DNA from: an uncultured Candidatus Saccharibacteria bacterium
GTDB lineage: Bacteria; Patescibacteria; Saccharimonadia; Saccharimonadales; UBA6022
Reading direction: 5' to 3'
DNA: 8,272 bases
NCBI GenBank assembly: GCA_946886725.1
Contig: CAMPJF010000047.1
Coordinates: 1 to 8,272, forward strand
Shown: positions 1 through 6,076 of the stretch, one piece after another
Numbering within the stretch: the first letter of the stretch is position 1
Layout of the letters: every line of letters starts with the position of its first letter
Notes under the pieces: model-generated
What the model was told of the DNA's origin: nothing
The model's input: the letters and a program-made list of their open reading frames with translations, nothing else
Databases searched by the model: none
Program-made: the position numbers and the translations under genes

Positions 1-495
1 GTCCTCTAGTTGTACGCCGTAGTCACTGATCATTTGCTGGTGTAGAGGCTCTAGGTCATGGTCAAGGCGTACTTTATAAGTCTTGGTCTTGGCGAATTTA
101 GGATGAGTTAACCGGTAGGTAAAGTCGCCGTCGTTCGTCATAAGGATAAGCCCCGAACTAGCAAAGTCGAGACGGCCCACCGTTTTGAGGTGATGGTATT
201 TAGGGGGAAGCAGTTCGTATACCGTCGGGAGCCCCCCTTGTGAGACGCGTGAACAGACATATCCAGCTGGCTTGTTAAGTGCAAGATATTGAAATTGAGT
301 ATCGGCACTAATCGGTTTGCCGTTCACGATAACTTTGTCGTCTTCTGCGATGCGTGCGCCGAGATTAACGACGATATCGTTGACTTTGACGTAGCCACGT
401 TCGATGTATTCGTCGGCCTCGCGGCGAGAAAATCCTAGGTGGAGTGCGAGGTATTTATTAAGCCGAATTGTTTTTTCAGGGTTGAGTGAAGTCAT
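1..495 (-). CDS. RsuA/RluB-family 16S/23S rRNA pseudouridine synthase (C-terminus cut by window edge)
   Basis: The enzyme isomerises a uridine in ribosomal RNA to pseudouridine in the cytoplasm. The visible 165 residues hold an N-terminal S4 RNA-binding domain (about residues 9-60, with RLNKYLA and GFSRREADEYI), then the start of the catalytic domain: the LALNKPAGYVCS motif (residues 71-82) and the VGRLDFASSGLILMTNDG motif (106-123), in which Asp110 is the expected catalytic aspartate. This order is that of the RsuA/RluB/RluE/RluF group. The family is usually 230-300 aa, so roughly a third is missing beyond position 1. The ATG at 495-493 is the first in-frame start; it has no Shine-Dalgarno site but an extended -10 sits just upstream. 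It lies 20 nt after the response regulator stop. RluB is the best guess, but RsuA cannot be excluded without the C-terminus. Confidence 0.93.
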   Translation of the reverse strand, partial: MTSLNPEKTIRLNKYLALHLGFSRREADEYIERGYVKVNDIVVNLGARIAEDDKVIVNGKPISADTQFQYLALNKPAGYVCSRVSQGGLPTVYELLPPKYHHLKTVGRLDFASSGLILMTNDGDFTYRLTHPKFAKTKTYKVRLDHDLEPLHQQMISDYGVQLED

Positions 496-503
496 TATGA
501 CTC

Positions 504-512
504 ATTATAACA
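504..512 (-). promoter_or_regulatory. Extended -10 promoter for a near-leaderless pseudouridine synthase mRNA
   Basis: On the minus strand the sequence TGTTATAAT is a perfect extended -10 (TGn plus TATAAT at 509-504). Only 8 nt separate it from the ATG at 495, so a start about 7 nt downstream would give a transcript with almost no leader. No convincing -35 is seen, as is common for extended -10 promoters. It overlaps the gap after the response regulator stop, so the synthase could also be read from the upstream unit. The match is short and unproven. Confidence 0.4.
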
Positions 513-515
513 TCT

Positions 516-1490
516 TTAGATGCGTGGCTCGGGCTGAGGAGTGCTAGGCGTACCCTCTGGTTCTGCTGGATGAGAGGTTGGTTCTGTAGGATCGTCAAAG
601 ACGACGGCTGAAGCGCCGTGCATCTGAGGTGCTACTGGAGGGGTTGCTGGCATCGATGCATCTGGAGTTTGCGGGTCGTGCGGTGTTGCAGGAGCGGGCG
701 CCATTGCTGGAAAGGCTGCAGGGGCAGCTGGCTGCGGTAGTGGATTGGCCGATTGTGGCATTGGAGGTTGCGGGGCTGACGGAATAGAATTTACGGCTGG
801 TGCTTGATCACGACCAAGCTCTTGGTCCATTAAGCTACCCAAGTCTGGCTTTGGAAGGCCGGCCGGTGCGACGGGATGAATAATCCGATCACCCAGATTA
901 GCAGGACGCGGTGTTGAAAACGGCGCGGTCGGCTGTGGCATGCCCGAAGGTGCTGCTGGCGTGACTGGTTGTGGCTGAAGTGTTGGCTGTGGGGGTGTTG
1001 GCGAAGGCGTCTGGTAGGTTGGCGCTGGCTGACGAGGTGGAATGCCTGGTGTGTTACTGCGAGGAATTGCGCTAGGCGCTGGAGTGCCAAAGGTTTGTGC
1101 TGGCGTCGGGCTAGTGACTGGAGCGTCGCCAAGGACTTCGTGGACCGTGCGGACAACGTCCTCGATGCCTACTTGCGACTTGACGAGGTATCGGTCGGCG
1201 CCGAGTGCTTGGCCGCGAGCACGCTGATCTTCGCTGCTGAGCGCGGTCATCATGATAACTTTGATATTTTTTGTTTCAGTGGTTGAGCGCAGAATGTCCA
1301 GCATATCAAAGCCGCTGATTTTTGGCATCATGACGTCACTGACGATTAATTCAGGGCGTTCTTTGATTGCCATAGCGAGTGCTTCTTCGCCGTCGCCTGC
1401 CGACACGATATCGTATCCTTCAGCTAGGAGGCGTACGCCATAAATTTCGCGCAGGCTTTTGTCATCTTCTACCAGTAGTACTTTGGTCAT
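516..1490 (-). CDS. Response regulator: CheY-like receiver with a long Pro-rich tail and no DNA-binding domain
   Basis: Residues 1-122 form a canonical receiver domain: acidic pocket Glu8-Asp9-Asp10, phospho-acceptor Asp52 in LIVSDVMMPKISG, switch Thr82 in MMTAL, and Lys104 in RYLVK. It should take a phosphoryl group from a histidine kinase, very likely the one encoded just upstream. After residue 125 the remaining 200 residues are low complexity, dominated by Pro, Ala, Thr, Ser and Gln, with no helix-turn-helix, GGDEF or other output domain. It therefore probably acts by protein contact rather than as a transcription factor. The start ATG at 1490-1488 has AGGGG at 1499-1495, 4 nt upstream. 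It follows the kinase stop by 63 nt in the same direction. The tail is unusual; phase behaviour or wall/envelope interaction is only a guess. Confidence 0.93.
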   Translation of the reverse strand: MTKVLLVEDDKSLREIYGVRLLAEGYDIVSAGDGEEALAMAIKERPELIVSDVMMPKISGFDMLDILRSTTETKNIKVIMMTALSSEDQRARGQALGADRYLVKSQVGIEDVVRTVHEVLGDAPVTSPTPAQTFGTPAPSAIPRSNTPGIPPRQPAPTYQTPSPTPPQPTLQPQPVTPAAPSGMPQPTAPFSTPRPANLGDRIIHPVAPAGLPKPDLGSLMDQELGRDQAPAVNSIPSAPQPPMPQSANPLPQPAAPAAFPAMAPAPATPHDPQTPDASMPATPPVAPQMHGASAVVFDDPTEPTSHPAEPEGTPSTPQPEPRI

Positions 1491-1553
1491 ATTACCCCTA
1501 TTGTACTCAACTGCAAACGAAAATGCTATAGCTCTTATGGTTTATTTTTTATT

Positions 1554-3602
1554 TTAACGACGAGGTGGGACCGATGGACCTTCACCCCTGTATTGAGTGA
1601 ATTGCGAAGGGTTTTGCTCGATGGCGCTTAGTGGTGTGTTGGGTTGGGGCCGCGAGGATAATGGCCGAGGAATTTCTTGCGTGTACTGCGGTGGCAACTG
1701 CTGAGATGGTTGCTGCGGCAATACTGGCGCTGCCTGCGGCGCAGGTTGTGCTTGAATTGGCTGTGCGGCGGTTTGCTGGCTGTCGTTAGCTGGCTGTTGG
1801 TAGGTCGGTTGCTGCGGTGCTGCGGTGTACGTGGTTGGCTGTGGGTTGGCGGCCGCCTGAGGTGCTATTGGGGTGACATAGCTGATGTCCTGTTGAGAGA
1901 TTTGCGGTTGGACTGCAGGGTCTTGGTAGTTCTCGTAAACCTGCGCATCGGTAATGAGTGTTTCTTGCTGGATGCTTGCCGCTTCGATTAACTTCATGGC
2001 ATCTTCATGGCTGGTGCGCGGTAGTTCAACGTAAAACGTGCTCCCCTGTTTATATTCGCTCTCTACCCACAGGCGGCCGTTCATTGTTTCGGTCAGGCGG
2101 CGACAAAGATATAGGCCAAGGCCTGTGCCGCCGATTTCACGAGTTTCACTGTTGTCGACGCGGTAGAATTTTTGGAACAAATGCGCCTGGTCTTCCTTTG
2201 GAATGCCAATGCCACTGTCGGCGACGCTGATTTTAACTTTGTCATTATCACCAGTGATATCAACGACAATGTCGCCTTTGGGTGTGTATTTTATGGCGTT
2301 TTCGATCAGATTACCAATAACTTCGCGTAGATGATCATTGTCGACATTGACGTAGTAGACAGGGTTGAGGCGACGCTCGCCTGTCGTTTCATCGTCTGGG
2401 AGCGGTTTAAATAGCGTTCGTAGGCCTTTTTCGTCGGCGCGAGGCTTGAGGCCTTGAATGATATCGTGGGTAAATGCGACGACGTCAACAACTTTTGGGT
2501 TGTTTGATAGTCGGCCGTCTTCTGCCTTGGTGACATCAAGGAGATCCTGGAAAAGTCGTCCAAGATGCTGGGCGGACTCGTGTGCTTTGTTGATAAAATC
2601 ACGGGCACGGATATCGACGGTCGCTGTCGCAGGATTAAGCGCGAGTCCTAAGTACCCTTCAATAGACGCAACAGGTGTACGCATCTCGTGGCTGGCAGTA
2701 CTGATAAACTCAGCTTGTTCTCGCTCTTCTGATTTTTCTTTTGTGATGTCGCGAAAGACGATGATGACGCCAGACCCAAGCTGGCCGACCGGCGACACAT
2801 TGATCGAGACGAGTAGCTTTTTCTGTGAATTTGTCAGCAATGTTAGTGTATTATTCGTGACTTGTTTGTTGGTGGTGAGCGCATCGGCGACAGGATCGTT
2901 AGCTGGCGTGACTTCGTTGCCTTTATTGTCGAGTAATTTCAAGACGGATTTGTAATCAAGCGCCAGTGCGTCTTGCTTCCCCCAGCCGATAATCTGCTGC
3001 GCGGCGGGGTTAATGAGTTGAATGACACCCTTGTCATTGACAGCAACGACTCCGTCAGCGATGGCATTAATGACGACTTCGGACTTGTTTGCTACCTGAC
3101 TGAGCTCGGTCGCAAGGTCACGATATGTCCGATCAGCCGATGCATCCCCTTCTGTTTTTGTATGCCAAATCAAGTAGCTAATAACAAGCGGCAGCTCGCC
3201 GGCGAGTAGTATCGTAACGATCGATTCGCGGGATAACGCGCCGATCGAAAATTGCATCACCATATATACGGCCAATGTAATAAACAGTGGAACCAGGCCG
3301 TACATGCCAAAAATCCCCGCAAATACGCCGACAATCATCCATAATGCGATAAATGGCGATGAAGTGTCGCCAGTGCTAAGTATAAGCGCTGCTGTTGTGA
3401 CGGTGAGGACGACGAATGCGACAAACGATCCCCAGAAAAGGTATTTTTTTGGCGCCCATAAATACGAGACGAATCCGGTGATGAGTGCGCCGGCCGCCAT
3501 AATTGCGACAGTGTCACTGACTAGTAGTGCCGAGCTAACCTCCTTTACGTCAGCAAAGAATGCCCATGAGTAAAGAGCGAGAACGATAGCCGCGACTAAC
3601 AT
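1554..3602 (-). CDS. Membrane sensor histidine kinase with PAS domain and Pro/Gln-rich C-terminal tail
   Basis: This sensor kinase sits in the inner membrane and should autophosphorylate and pass phosphate to the adjacent regulator. Residues 1-147 hold about five or six hydrophobic segments without a sizeable external domain, suggesting an intramembrane or membrane-state sensor. A PAS domain spans about 171-288 (IADGVVAVNDKG ... VIIVFRDITKEK). The HisKA dimerisation helix carries His305 in STASHEMRTP. The ATPase domain shows the N box NLIENAIKYT (431-440), G1 DSGIGIP (462-468), F box FQKFYRVD (476-483) and G2 GGTGLGL (491-497). All key residues are present. From about 557 to 682 the chain is a low-complexity Gln/Pro/Ala tail ending in VPPRR. 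The ATG at 3602 lacks a ribosome site and falls inside the first hydrophobic segment; the true start may lie about 54 nt upstream (see 3603-3669). Confidence 0.95.
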   Translation of the reverse strand: MLVAAIVLALYSWAFFADVKEVSSALLVSDTVAIMAAGALITGFVSYLWAPKKYLFWGSFVAFVVLTVTTAALILSTGDTSSPFIALWMIVGVFAGIFGMYGLVPLFITLAVYMVMQFSIGALSRESIVTILLAGELPLVISYLIWHTKTEGDASADRTYRDLATELSQVANKSEVVINAIADGVVAVNDKGVIQLINPAAQQIIGWGKQDALALDYKSVLKLLDNKGNEVTPANDPVADALTTNKQVTNNTLTLLTNSQKKLLVSINVSPVGQLGSGVIIVFRDITKEKSEEREQAEFISTASHEMRTPVASIEGYLGLALNPATATVDIRARDFINKAHESAQHLGRLFQDLLDVTKAEDGRLSNNPKVVDVVAFTHDIIQGLKPRADEKGLRTLFKPLPDDETTGERRLNPVYYVNVDNDHLREVIGNLIENAIKYTPKGDIVVDITGDNDKVKISVADSGIGIPKEDQAHLFQKFYRVDNSETREIGGTGLGLYLCRRLTETMNGRLWVESEYKQGSTFYVELPRTSHEDAMKLIEAASIQQETLITDAQVYENYQDPAVQPQISQQDISYVTPIAPQAAANPQPTTYTAAPQQPTYQQPANDSQQTAAQPIQAQPAPQAAPVLPQQPSQQLPPQYTQEIPRPLSSRPQPNTPLSAIEQNPSQFTQYRGEGPSVPPRR

Positions 3603-3669
3603 GATCGCTTCGCAGATACGGCGATGCCAAAAGCGTGTCAGCGTTAATGGTTTGATCGAGGTGCCCCCT
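3603..3669 (-). promoter_or_regulatory. Ribosome binding site and possible non-ATG N-terminal extension of the histidine kinase
   Basis: The kinase frame stays open upstream of its first ATG until a TAA at 3674-3672, but contains no ATG, GTG or TTG. A strong Shine-Dalgarno AGGGGG lies at 3669-3664, and exactly 7 nt after it comes an in-frame ATC at 3656. Reading from there adds 18 residues, KPLTLTRFWHRRICEAI after the start residue, which place several Arg/Lys before the first membrane helix as the positive-inside rule expects. The ATG at 3602 has only GCGAAGCG upstream. Either an ATC (or CTG) start is used or the base call at 3654-3656 is wrong. The interpretation is mine; the geometry is plain in the sequence. 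Confidence 0.45.
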
Positions 3670-3696
3670 ATTTATTCGATATAATGCTTACGCCTG

Positions 3697-3725
3697 ATTA
3701 TGACGAAAAGAGAGTGATTGCGCAA
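3697..3725 (-). promoter_or_regulatory. Predicted sigma-70-type promoter of the histidine kinase
   Basis: Minus-strand TTGCGC (3725-3720) and CATAAT (3702-3697) are separated by 17 nt, the ideal spacing. Transcription would start near 3690, about 20 nt upstream of the AGGGGG ribosome site. It lies just downstream of the terminator of the 99-aa gene, so the kinase and the regulator would form a separate unit. The -35 is a 4 of 6 match, so this is a moderate prediction. Confidence 0.45.
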
Positions 3726-3733
3726 CCCACATT

Positions 3734-3792
3734 AAAAGCGCCTCACGCTTTCGTTAAAGAGCGCGAGGCGTCTAAAACGAAAGCGTGAGGCG
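3734..3792 (-). terminator. Three-segment hairpin terminator after the 99-aa gene
   Basis: It begins 9 nt after the stop of the 99-aa gene. A perfect 17-bp inverted repeat pairs 3739-3755 with 3776-3792 around a 20-nt loop. The loop itself (3758-3770) is a degenerate copy of the 3776-3792 arm and pairs with 3739-3751 as a 13-position stem with one mismatch, one wobble and a 6-nt loop. In the minus-strand RNA either hairpin ends at 3739 and is followed by CTTTT (T-run 3737-3734), so both work as intrinsic terminators for the upstream gene. On the plus strand there is no T-run. Confidence 0.8.
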
Positions 3793-3800
3793 GAGTGCCT

Positions 3801-4100
3801 TTAAGCAGTTGCGACGAGAGAGTCTGGATGAGGGTATTTGTATGAGGCAAAGTCACGCAGTGGTGTGCCCCATTTTTGAATATTGTCATGTACGCCGAGC
3901 AGGTCGCGCCCGTACTGGTGCAGCCGTTCCTCGTCATCCTTGTGGGTTGACCTGATGTTCTGCAGTGTATTTCTTTGCTGCGCCAGATGCTTGGCCAGCG
4001 TCTCCTCGATCAGTTCGATTGGCTGCGGAACGGTGATCCCATGAACCTTCAATGCTAGTATCGGCAGGCTGACTTTTTCGGTCTGTCCATTGATTGACAT
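3801..4100 (-). CDS. Small helical protein of unknown function (99 aa)
   Basis: I do not recognise this protein. It is soluble-looking, without signal peptide or membrane segment. After a short beta-like N-terminus (residues 1-27, SLPILALKVHGITVPQPI) it is largely charged helix from about 28 to 77, rich in Gln, Arg, Glu, His and Lys (EETLAKHLAQQRNTLQNIR, KDDEERLHQYGRDLL), then a WGTPLRDFASYKYPHPDS tail. The start is well supported: GAAGG lies 7 nt before the ATG at 4100. A TACAAT -10-like box is near 4126-4131. It stands alone between a 12-bp palindrome upstream and a strong terminator downstream, so it is a monocistronic gene. The good ribosome site and dedicated terminator argue that it is real. 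A small regulatory or adaptor protein is possible, but nothing in the sequence fixes a role. Confidence 0.8.
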   Translation of the reverse strand: MSINGQTEKVSLPILALKVHGITVPQPIELIEETLAKHLAQQRNTLQNIRSTHKDDEERLHQYGRDLLGVHDNIQKWGTPLRDFASYKYPHPDSLVATA

Positions 4101-4157
4101 TGTGTCACCTTCTCTCGCTTTGATTGTAAAGGTGATTTCATTACATCATAATAGGCG

Positions 4158-4189
4158 TGTTATTACAAGCGTTTAAACTTGTAATAACA
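4158..4189. repeat. Perfect 12-bp inverted repeat (operator or terminator)
   Basis: TGTTATTACAAG at 4158-4169 is exactly mirrored by CTTGTAATAACA at 4178-4189 with an 8-nt centre CGTTTAAA. It lies 39 nt after the stop of the PA14 pilin and 57 nt before the ATG of the 99-aa gene. The stem is AT-rich and no T-run follows on either strand, so it is a poor intrinsic terminator. A dimeric regulator's operator upstream of the 99-aa gene is the alternative I favour. Confidence 0.65.
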
Positions 4190-4228
4190 GATGAGTTGAT
4201 AGCCGTAAGTCTGGTTACATTCTTCGGA

Positions 4229-4987
4229 TTATGAGCTGAATGCAGAGGATGGTATGCGCACACGAGCCTGCCCCGTGTAACTCCAGTCGATATATGCGCC
4301 AGCCCCGCCGCCACCTTCCGACATTTCGATCTTAAATGGGAGCGTTTGTCCTGCGGTAAAATTATAGGTCGCCGTTCGCACAACGCAGCATCCCGTTGCC
4401 CAATGATCAGCCACGAGGACGTTATCGATATAAAGACGAAGCCGGTCGTCGTACCACATGTACAGCGTATACGTGTCCGTTGTCGGTGCCGTAATAAAGC
4501 CCGTCCATGCTGCCGAGAAATTGTCTGCATTAACGCCAGCCGCTGGTGAGTTTGTCCCCCAGGTCGCACTGACGTTAGGCTCATTACGTGTCAAAACAGG
4601 CGCACCCGTTAGTGTCGTATTGTTATAATACGTTGTCGTGAGCTGTGCGCAGTTTCCCGCTGATCCTATTCCTGCCGTAACCGAATTAGCGCCCGAAGTA
4701 TTAGCAGCGACGCAAAAGAAATCCCCTACTTGCGTGTAGTCGTACGTGATACTGCTTGTATTGGCGATACCGATAGTGGCGAGTGATGCTGGATAGGTGC
4801 CATTTTCGGTGTGGTAGATTTTTACTGCCTTCCCTGCTTGATTTGCTGCAGAGGTTACCTGCGCGCGCTTTGCTCGGTCCTGCACACCATTAAAAGCCGT
4901 AATAGTGATTGCGGCAAGGATGCCGATAACGACGATGACGATGAGTAATTCGACGATCGTAAACCCTTGCTGTCTTTGTATTTTCAT
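4229..4987 (-). CDS. Type IV pilin-like protein with C-terminal PA14 domain (adhesin pilin)
   Basis: The 252-residue precursor has a class III signal: short basic leader MKIQRQQG, cleavage expected between Gly8 and Phe9 by a prepilin peptidase, Glu13 as the conserved mature Glu5, and a hydrophobic helix to about residue 30. A small pilin body follows (about 31-117, with Cys92 and Cys113). Residues about 118-250 match a PA14 domain: FSAAWTGFITAPTTDTYTLYM, then WYDDRLRLYIDNVLVADHW, and a closing AYIDWSYTGQ strand. PA14 domains in adhesins bind glycans, and the adjacent Asp180-Asp181 fits the paired Asp seen in calcium-dependent PA14 lectins. Cys200-Cys201 are neighbours, allowing a vicinal disulfide. 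The product is probably exposed on a pilus or anchored in the membrane. It has its own promoter 10 nt from the ATG and no Shine-Dalgarno site. Confidence 0.92.
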   Translation of the reverse strand: MKIQRQQGFTIVELLIVIVVIGILAAITITAFNGVQDRAKRAQVTSAANQAGKAVKIYHTENGTYPASLATIGIANTSSITYDYTQVGDFFCVAANTSGANSVTAGIGSAGNCAQLTTTYYNNTTLTGAPVLTRNEPNVSATWGTNSPAAGVNADNFSAAWTGFITAPTTDTYTLYMWYDDRLRLYIDNVLVADHWATGCCVVRTATYNFTAGQTLPFKIEMSEGGGGAGAYIDWSYTGQARVRIPSSAFSS

Positions 4988-4997
4988 ATTGTCTTTG

Positions 4998-5026
4998 AGT
5001 ATAAAGCACGACCGTTATAGCGTCAA
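4998..5026 (-). promoter_or_regulatory. Promoter of the PA14 pilin, near-leaderless
   Basis: Minus-strand TTGACG (5026-5021), a 17-nt spacer and TATACT (5003-4998) form a strong sigma-70-type promoter. Only 10 nt lie between the -10 and the ATG at 4987, so the predicted mRNA has a leader of about 3-4 nt. The whole 29-bp block matches the promoter at 5990-6018 in 26 positions, including most of the spacer. Confidence 0.8.
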
Positions 5027-5039
5027 CGAATCATCGCGG

Positions 5040-5070
5040 TAGGATTACCTGCTTGTTTTGTAGCAGCCTA
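5040..5070 (-). terminator. Weak hairpin after the carbohydrate-binding pilin gene
   Basis: In the minus-strand RNA TAGG plus CTGCT (5070-5062) pair with AGCAG (5053-5049) and CCTA (5043-5040), interrupted by a 5-nt bulge, with an 8-nt loop. It lies 20 nt after the stop at 5091 and before the next promoter. No U-tract follows, so termination here is doubtful. Confidence 0.25.
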
Positions 5071-5090
5071 TTCGTTTACATGCCGAACAT

Positions 5091-5978
5091 TTATTGCGGT
5101 GGCCCACTAGACGTCGACTCATTGATTGTACCGTTCCATGCCCAATTGCTAGTGTTGCCGTCGGCATATCCATAAGTCGTAGGACCTTCGGTGTACATTA
5201 CAGCATCAACATAAAACACTGGCGCGTTGGCGGCGACCGCGCGAACGAATAAGGAGCTGGTACTAGATTTCGTGCCGGATAGCGTAAAGCGGTGCCAGCT
5301 TGGTCCAACGCTAGCGCTCGTATTGACGCCCATACCATCAGCGGCAAAGTTGATTGATTGTGTCGTCGGTGAATAGACGTACGCGCTGTATGTATACTGT
5401 GTGCCGATAGCGCCCGGAATTGTAAAACGCACACCTGTATAGGTGGTGGCCCCTGGGGTTACTTTGACGGATCGCGTGCCAGAATAGGCAAAGTCTGTTG
5501 ATTGGACAAGTGTAGCACTCACACTGTTCCAGCTGGTGATGCCTGATTCGGCGCTTGGATTAGGGATCAGATTGGTGATCGCTGCTATTCCTCCATTGCC
5601 GTGCCCGGGGCAAGCTCCGGCAATTGCCATCGAATCGGTACTTGAGCGCTTATAGCTTGTCGTCCCGGTTGTTGCGGTCAGGCAGTAGGTATTTGGAGTA
5701 CTAGTAGTGCGAGTGTATTGGTATGTTACTCCGTCGCTATCTTTAATGCCGATAGCCTCAAGAGCGGCTTTGTCTGCTGGGTAAAGGTCGGGGTTGTCAA
5801 CTTGATAGACGGCTAATTTAGTGACGGCTTGCGATAATGCTGAGGTGGTATTTGCGGCACGAGCGCGCTCTTGGATGCCGTTATAGGCGACGATAGTAAT
5901 GGCTGCAAGTATTCCGATCACGACAATAACGATTAAGAGTTCGACGATAGTAAAGCCTTTTTTTCCTGACGTCTGCAT
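5091..5978 (-). CDS. Type IV pilin-like protein with C-terminal carbohydrate-binding jelly-roll domain
   Basis: The 295-residue precursor starts with a basic leader MQTSGKKG, expected cleavage between Gly8 and Phe9, mature Glu5 (Glu13) and the same hydrophobic helix as its neighbours. The pilin body runs to about residue 125, including ALEAIGIKDSDGVTYQY and a likely Cys99-Cys123 disulfide. From about 134 a beta-rich domain begins with NLIPNPSAESGITSWNS and continues through AYSGTRSVKV, YTYSAYVYSP, WHRFTLSGT and APVFYVDAVMYTEG. This strand pattern is typical of CBM4/9-like galactose-binding folds that bind polysaccharide. A Gly/Asn/Ser/Pro tail ends the chain. It is probably an adhesin pilin that binds glycans on a surface or host cell. 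It has its own promoter 11 nt from the ATG and no Shine-Dalgarno site; domain assignment is from pattern only. Confidence 0.9.
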   Translation of the reverse strand: MQTSGKKGFTIVELLIVIVVIGILAAITIVAYNGIQERARAANTTSALSQAVTKLAVYQVDNPDLYPADKAALEAIGIKDSDGVTYQYTRTTSTPNTYCLTATTGTTSYKRSSTDSMAIAGACPGHGNGGIAAITNLIPNPSAESGITSWNSVSATLVQSTDFAYSGTRSVKVTPGATTYTGVRFTIPGAIGTQYTYSAYVYSPTTQSINFAADGMGVNTSASVGPSWHRFTLSGTKSSTSSLFVRAVAANAPVFYVDAVMYTEGPTTYGYADGNTSNWAWNGTINESTSSGPPQ

Positions 5979-5989
5979 GGTTATCCAGA

Positions 5990-6018
5990 AGTATAAAGCA
6001 CGAACAATATAGCGTCAA
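5990..6018 (-). promoter_or_regulatory. Promoter of the carbohydrate-binding pilin, near-leaderless
   Basis: Minus-strand TTGACG (6018-6013), 17-nt spacer and TATACT (5995-5990), with 11 nt to the ATG at 5978. It shares 26 of 29 positions with the promoter at 4998-5026; the three differences sit together in the middle of the spacer. The identity outside the -10 and -35 suggests duplication of the cassette with the gene, or a shared regulator site. Confidence 0.8.
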
Positions 6019-6027
6019 TGCGCGTAC

Positions 6028-6063
6028 ACAAAAAGGAGAACGATTGCCCGTCCTCCTTTTTGT
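6028..6063 (-). terminator. Intrinsic terminator after the 83-aa gene, possibly bidirectional
   Basis: A 15-position stem pairs 6028-6042 with 6049-6063 (one wobble in the minus-strand RNA) around a 6-nt loop. The outer part is ACAAAAAGGAG against CTCCTTTTTGT, so both strands carry an A-run before and a T-run at the end of the stem. It starts 13 nt after the stop at 6077 and ends just before the next pilin promoter, separating the two units. Confidence 0.85.
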
Positions 6064-6076
6064 TCTATCTCGCCTA

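Noticed and set aside
1042..1443. Plus-strand open frames opposite the response regulator
   Set aside because: They are antisense shadows of a clear receiver domain and its Pro-rich tail, whose low complexity leaves the other strand free of stops.
1500..1505. TACAAT as a -10 for the response regulator
   Set aside because: A start 7 nt downstream would exclude the AGGGG ribosome site from the mRNA, so read-through from the kinase is more likely.
2973..3573. Plus-strand open frames opposite the histidine kinase
   Set aside because: They are antisense to conserved kinase coding sequence and have no ribosome sites or family features.
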